Origin: Metridium senile | Lineage: Eukaryota > Cnidaria > Anthozoa > Actiniaria > Metridiidae | Reading direction: 5' to 3' | DNA length: 64,000 bases | Assembly (NCBI GenBank): GCA_949775045.1 | Contig: OX459100.1 | Location: 1,708,501-1,772,500, forward strand | Shown here: one piece after another, positions 59,915-64,000 of the stretch | Layout of the letters: each line of letters opens with the position of its first letter | Position numbering within the stretch: the first letter of the stretch is position 1 | Position numbers and translations under genes: made by a program | Notes under the pieces: model-generated | The model's database searches: none | What the model was told of the DNA's origin: nothing | Seen by the model: the letters and a program-made list of their open reading frames with translations, nothing else

Positions 59915-61074
59915 ATGGCGAGCCCTCAAAATGTTGGACACAAAAGAAAGCGCTTGCCCGGCAAAAGATGTGTTATTATGTTTTGTGATAAAACGAATGA
60001 GGACGGTGTAAGCTTACACCAATTTCCTAGTGACAAAAAAGTATGCGATAAATGGATTAAGTTTGTTCTCGCGAAGCGAGATGCAAAGACGTGGACGCCA
60101 GGAACTAGTGGCCATATCTGCAGTGATCACTTTCTGCCAAGCGATTACCAAGATTATGGAGCTAGAATGGCTGGCTTTTCGAGTAAACTGTTACTAAAAA
60201 AGTGAGCTATACAATCAATTCAGCCAAATCCACTGCATATAAAAGCTCGAAAGGTATCTTGTGGAACGCCCTGTACTTCAAAGGATTCCGAACCAAAAAC
60301 TACAAACACGGCTATCACTAAACTTCATGCTCACCGGGTAAGCATTGGAATCCGATGTATTTAAGATATTTTCACACAATAATAATTGTACTCCGTTAAT
60401 ATTTAGACCATGAAAGAGCTTGAGCTTTCTCCAGATCACAGTGGCGAAAGTCAAACTTCTATTTTGGCGGATATGCCAGAACAAACACAACAAGACCTTC
60501 CCCCAAACTTCGCTTCGCTTGCTGACTCAGTTATCACTAATCTGTCTCCAATAATGATGGCAAACAAACAAACTCAAAAATCTTTTAAAAGACCACAAAG
60601 AAGGAGTACAGGTAAGAAATTAAATGCAAAGTGTGTGTTAGCGAATTCAGTCCGCCGGCATGCCACTTGGGTTATTTGGAGCAAACCGCGCGAAAATATT
60701 ACAAATCTGGCCCGTCCGTATAAAACTCCGCTCAATTTGATTGAACTTTCTATTGAGCGGAGTTTGCGCTATTAGGTTTTTCCTTGTCGTTTTGATTCAT
60801 TTATTTCTAGCTTTGATTGAGTTCTCGAGTTTCTTTTTGTTTTCATAAAAACATACATGTCTAATCCATAATTTTGTGCTTTAAAAAAGAATACTGCAAT
60901 AAAGCCATCGATCGTCTATTTGATGAGTACAAAAAAAGCCCAAAACAGCTGCGTTTGTATATGAAGAACTTAAAAATCAACACTCCACCACCACTGACAG
61001 CCTCAATTGACAAGCCTGACAAAGAGGAAGCAATACAGGATTATATGTTTCCAGATATTATTGCAGGCAAATAG
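59915..61074 (+). CDS. THAP-domain zinc-finger protein with one in-frame TGA
   Basis: Three exons: 59915-60337, 60407-60611 and 60890-61074, with phases matching at GTAAGC and GTAAGA donors; 271 codons including the stop. Residues about 20-100 form a THAP (C2CH) DNA-binding domain: CVIMFC (C-x4-C), FPSDKKVCDKWIKFV, then HICSDHFLPSDY (C-x2-H) and FSSKLLLKK. Codon 97 (60203-60205) is TGA; the frame after it (AIQSIQPNP, where THAP domains end with an AVPTIF-like motif) continues to exon 2. The rest is low complexity (PEQTQQDLPP) and an acidic C-terminus. TGA may be a Gly/Arg-to-stop mutation, an error, or readthrough. Start chosen at the first ATG before the THAP core. Confidence 0.75.
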
Positions 61075-61196
61075 TTCACTAACTTTAATGTTCATAAGAG
61101 TGAAGACAAAACCCGTGCAACAAAATCTAATAAATTATTAGATTTTGTTGCACGGGTTTTATGTCTTCACTCTTATGAACATTAAAGTTAGTGAAC
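61074..61196. repeat. 123-bp near-perfect palindrome at the THAP stop codon
   Basis: GTTCACTAACTTTAATGTTC through to CAAAATCTAATAA (60 bp) is repeated inverted with a single 2-base bulge (AT). It starts on the last base of the THAP stop codon, so the 3'UTR would form a long hairpin. Confidence 0.9.
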
Positions 61197-61199
61197 AAG

Positions 61200-62308
61200 G
61201 TGTAATAGTCAAATTGACAAAAAAAAGAAAACACAAATAATAAAAATAATTAATCTCTATTTCATTGGTTTAATGTCGTAACTCTAAAAAAAAAAGATTA
61301 CATTATATCTTTAAAAAAAATCACTGTTAGAACCTCCTAGTTAAAAATGAAAAGTGAATATCATAAATTGAAATTTTAAGAGCTTGTATAATGTAAATAA
61401 AGTGGACTTTTGTAAGTAAGTAAGCAGGCTAATGTGACTGATTGATTAATCATCATCAGTTTTTCCTATTTCCAAATAGACTAGCACAACTATTATCACC
61501 AACACAATTAGATTTGTTTAATTAGTTTTCAATCAACTGCTCTAGATTAAATGACAACATTTCTCACTGTGAATCCCAAGACAAGAATTATGTCAATCTT
61601 CAGATGAATTTTGAGGTGGAAATAGCTAGAATTAAGTCCATCCAGCAGCTAGCAAAAGAATGTGAATAAATTATCTGCGGTCACACTTTTGGGCTTTGCG
61701 CTGTAAAATTAAATATCTGGGTGGGGCAAGATGTCAGGCATGTACATATATCTCAGTAGAAAGTTTTATTAAAGAGAGACTCATAATAAAAAGGGTCAAC
61801 CATTCAGGCAATCAATTGTAAATGTTTTCCAATTTCCGTAAAATCCCAGTGGATTTCGCAACTGGTCTCACAGCAATAAATGACTCAAGTAGCACCGTTG
61901 AATGTTGTGTATTTAATAAACATGAGGAAACAAAATAGAACTCTAAGCTTGTACAGCAGCAATTCTTATAATAAAATAACTACAATGTAAATCACTCACG
62001 CCGCTTGGGCTATAAACATTTAATGACGAAAAGTAAGGTATGTATTCATATTTATGTATTCTTATTTTGTAGTGTAAGTGCCGAGAACAAACCAAGAGAA
62101 TAGAGATACAATAGGGACGAAAAACGTGACGGACAAGTTGTAATTTACAAGTGTAAATGTGCAGATTATTGTCTTTTATCATTCTTTAACTATGTTTACA
62201 TTGAAAAAGCTATAAGTTCAGTTCATCTATAACCTAGTGATGAATTATTTATGAACAAGACAGCTACTGATGGTATAAAATCATTAAAGAATTGATTTAA
62301 ACAATACC
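61200..62308. other. Intergenic, nothing recognised
   Basis: AT-rich. No exon, repeat array or RNA gene was seen. Confidence 0.4.
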
Positions 62309-62372
62309 AGTCAAAGACTTATACTAAATAGAATTACGAGAAGACCAGTTGTCATTTTTGTAATTTAGTATA

Positions 62373-62399
62373 TTTCGGTCTTTATCCAAAGACTATCAA
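62373..62399 (-). ncRNA. Hairpin / hammerhead-like motif, left copy
   Basis: Inverted counterpart of 63544-63570, with one stem mismatch (AAAGACT in place of AAAGACC). Confidence 0.35.
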
Positions 62400-62515
62400 C
62401 TGCAAATGAATAAATTAAACTAAGACATTCTGAATTAAGATTAATTCATTAGACTCAAGGGAATTGACTGTCCTTGTTCATTCAGGCTTGGTTTGTGAAT
62501 AAAATAAATATCTAT

Positions 62516-63502
62516 ATGGTTGAACTAGAAACGTCCATTATTCCAACATTGGACGACTACCTTAAGAATTGGACAAGATACGTGGATGATACTCTGGCTT
62601 TCGTTAAGATTGGATTGCATGAGCTTGTACTTGAGAAATTAAATAACTTTGATGAAAAAATCAAGTTCACATATGAATTAAGCTGTGATAATACGATCAA
62701 CTTTCTAGACGCAAAGATCATGTGGAAGAAAGACCGTTTTGACACTACAGTGTACCGCAAGAAAACTAACACCGACCTATACATCCACTGGGAAGCCGAT
62801 GCGCCAAAAACCTGGAAAAGGAGCACACTAAGAGGTCTGGTGAAGAGAGCCTATAATATCTGCTCTAATGAAGATCTATTGAAGAAAGAACTCCATCACT
62901 TGCAAAAAACTTTCCATGAAATAAACGGTTACCCTCACTGGGTAATTGATGATATTATCAGCGAAGTTAAAAACAAACAAAACCAAGTTATTACACAAAG
63001 CAACGGCCAGGATAATGACTCAACATCTATGTTTATGACACTACCATACAAAGGTGACAAAGGCGTCAAATTAGTTCAGAAATTAAAACGTACCGCAAAG
63101 AAGTTTTTGCCACACAATGTAAAACCTATTGTTTCTTTCAAGGCTAGTAAATTAGCATCACGTTTTAATATCAAAGACAAAACAAACATTCAACACCGAC
63201 ACAATGTAGTGTACAAACTAGAGTGCCCACAAGAACAATGCACACATACCTACATTGGAGAAACTGCTAGAAGGCTAGATGTACGAATTTCTGAACACGG
63301 TGGCAAAGATAAAAAATCCTCGCTACTTCGACACAGCGTAGAATCGGGCCACGACAAGATAAAACTTGAAAATACTGTAATCCTAGCTTCCAACCTTGGA
63401 AATTACAAACAACGAAAAATAGCAGAAGCGCTTTTTATAAAAGAACACAAACCAAGCCTGAATGAACAAGAACAGTCAATTCCCTTGAGTCTAATGAATT
63501 AA
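62516..63502 (+). CDS. Penelope-like retroelement 2 ORF: RT C-terminus plus GIY-YIG endonuclease
   Basis: Open for 328 codons from ATG 62516; the frame also extends upstream into the inverted repeat. It contains the RT motif C (NWTRYVDDTLAFVKI), NFLDAKIMWKKDRFDTTVYR, a Lys-rich linker, and a GIY-YIG nuclease (VVYKLECPQEQCTHTYIGET, then RLDVRISEHGG, then LLRHSVESGHD). It ends IPLSLMN. The family copies by target-primed reverse transcription. The N-terminal RT motifs are absent, so it cannot act alone. The frame is intact, pointing to recent insertion. Divergent from the 50.4-kb ORF. Confidence 0.92.
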   Translation: MVELETSIIPTLDDYLKNWTRYVDDTLAFVKIGLHELVLEKLNNFDEKIKFTYELSCDNTINFLDAKIMWKKDRFDTTVYRKKTNTDLYIHWEADAPKTWKRSTLRGLVKRAYNICSNEDLLKKELHHLQKTFHEINGYPHWVIDDIISEVKNKQNQVITQSNGQDNDSTSMFMTLPYKGDKGVKLVQKLKRTAKKFLPHNVKPIVSFKASKLASRFNIKDKTNIQHRHNVVYKLECPQEQCTHTYIGETARRLDVRISEHGGKDKKSSLLRHSVESGHDKIKLENTVILASNLGNYKQRKIAEALFIKEHKPSLNEQEQSIPLSLMN

Positions 63503-63543
63503 TCTTAATTCAGAATGTCTTAGTTTAATTTATTCATTTGCAG

Positions 63544-63570
63544 TTGATGGTCTTTGGATAAAGACCGAAA
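63544..63570 (+). ncRNA. Hairpin / degenerate hammerhead-like motif in the Penelope 2 tail
   Basis: TTGATG, then a perfect 7-bp hairpin (GGTCTTT-GGAT-AAAGACC), then GAAA. The order matches the other hammerhead-like sites, but the first and last core bases differ from CTGATGA. Confidence 0.35.
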
Positions 63571-63792
63571 TATACAAATTACAAAAATGACAACTGGTCT
63601 TCTCGTAATTCTATTTATTATAAAACTATATGCCCAAAAGAATATATTTAGTCAAAGACTTGAAGACGGCCGTTGTTTTGGCCTTCCACTTCGTCGCCAC
63701 TGTCATCCTAGGAATTATCTTGAGTTCCGCGTCCTGGAGGCTCAAACCTACGGAGCCTCATACGGCTCATGCTTACCACACTTTTCACTGGC

Positions 63793-63910
63793 ATTGACAA
63801 TTGACAGTTAGCATTGACAATTGACAGTTAGCATTGACAATTGACAGTTAACATTGACAATTGACAGTTAGTATTGACAAATTAGTATTGACAATTGACA
63901 GTTAGTATTT
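63793..63910 (+). repeat. 20-bp tandem repeat (GCATTGACAATTGACAGTTA)
   Basis: About six units; the later ones are diverged. Confidence 0.95.
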
Positions 63911-63949
63911 ATGAGCCAGCTGTCATTGGGTATGCAGTCAAACTTCAAC

Positions 63950-64000
63950 ATGGCGACGTTCACGTTCAGAATGGTTTTGGTTCTCGTGTTTTGTATTAAT
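63950..64000 (+). CDS. Possible first codons of a secreted protein (cut by the right edge)
   Basis: ATG at 63950 in the context CTTCAACATGG opens 17 codons: MATFTFRMVLVLVFCIN, a short basic stretch followed by a hydrophobic run as in signal peptides. Nothing more can be read. It could be chance. Confidence 0.3.
   Translation, partial: MATFTFRMVLVLVFCIN

Larger units (their letters stand above)
62309..63661 (+). mobile_element. Penelope-like retroelement 2, with inverted 3' fragment and 12-bp target duplication
   Basis: Flanked by AGTCAAAGACTT at 62309-62320 and 63650-63661. The left 62325-62500 is an inverted copy of 63449-63617 (end of the ORF plus 3' tail). The remainder is a 5'-truncated copy. 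Same architecture as the 49.5-51.5 kb element but a different family. Confidence 0.9.

Noticed and set aside
59693..59941. Minus-strand frame upstream of the THAP gene
   Set aside because: Antisense to the THAP start; no recognisable domain.

Overview
This looks like a window from a metazoan nuclear genome, most likely a cnidarian and perhaps an anthozoan. The evidence is AT-rich sequence, genes split by introns with GT..AG boundaries, secreted proteins resembling actinoporins, a THAP zinc-finger gene, a cholinesterase-like gene, Penelope-like retroelements with GIY-YIG endonucleases, and a very high load of MITEs, satellites and microsatellites. No rRNA, operon or CRISPR array is visible, and nothing bacterial is present. 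The species cannot be fixed from the sequence alone.

1-20,700: a cluster of four paralogous five-exon genes for secreted, actinoporin-like proteins (here C, A, D and B). They form two divergent pairs, [C minus / A plus] and [D minus / B plus]. Related sequence also lies between the members of each pair, so the cluster looks like a tandem duplication of one head-to-head pair. The introns hold large minisatellites: a TTAC-based array in A, GATAAT and GCACAG arrays in D, and in B about 26 repeats of the exon 3/intron 3 junction itself.

20,800-27,700: repeats only. There is a 261-bp MITE, a 5'-truncated LINE, a 1.35-kb DNA transposon with 5-bp target duplications, and a 70-bp satellite.

28,000-46,900: two paralogous two-exon genes (E and F) for short secreted peptides with Lys-Arg sites and two cysteines, plus an isolated inverted fragment of one exon. 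Inverted duplications, MITEs and several copies of a ~140-bp mobile repeat carrying a hammerhead-like motif surround them.

47,500-55,500: a TTAA-flanked piggyBac-like element, further MITEs, a Penelope-like element folded back on itself, and an internally deleted remnant that resembles DUF3504/Crypton proteins.

55,700-64,000: the last two exons of a carboxylesterase/cholinesterase-like gene (minus), a second copy of the 1.3-kb transposon, a three-exon THAP gene with one in-frame TGA, a 123-bp palindrome, a second Penelope-like element with a 12-bp target duplication, and the first codons of a possible secreted protein at the right edge.

The host genes fall into three kinds: secreted effectors, secreted peptides, and a few conserved single genes. 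The most unusual material is the link between Penelope elements, hammerhead-like motifs and satellites that share one core, and the minisatellite grown from a splice junction. All exon joins are predictions from splice signals, reading phase and comparison between paralogs; no transcript data were available.
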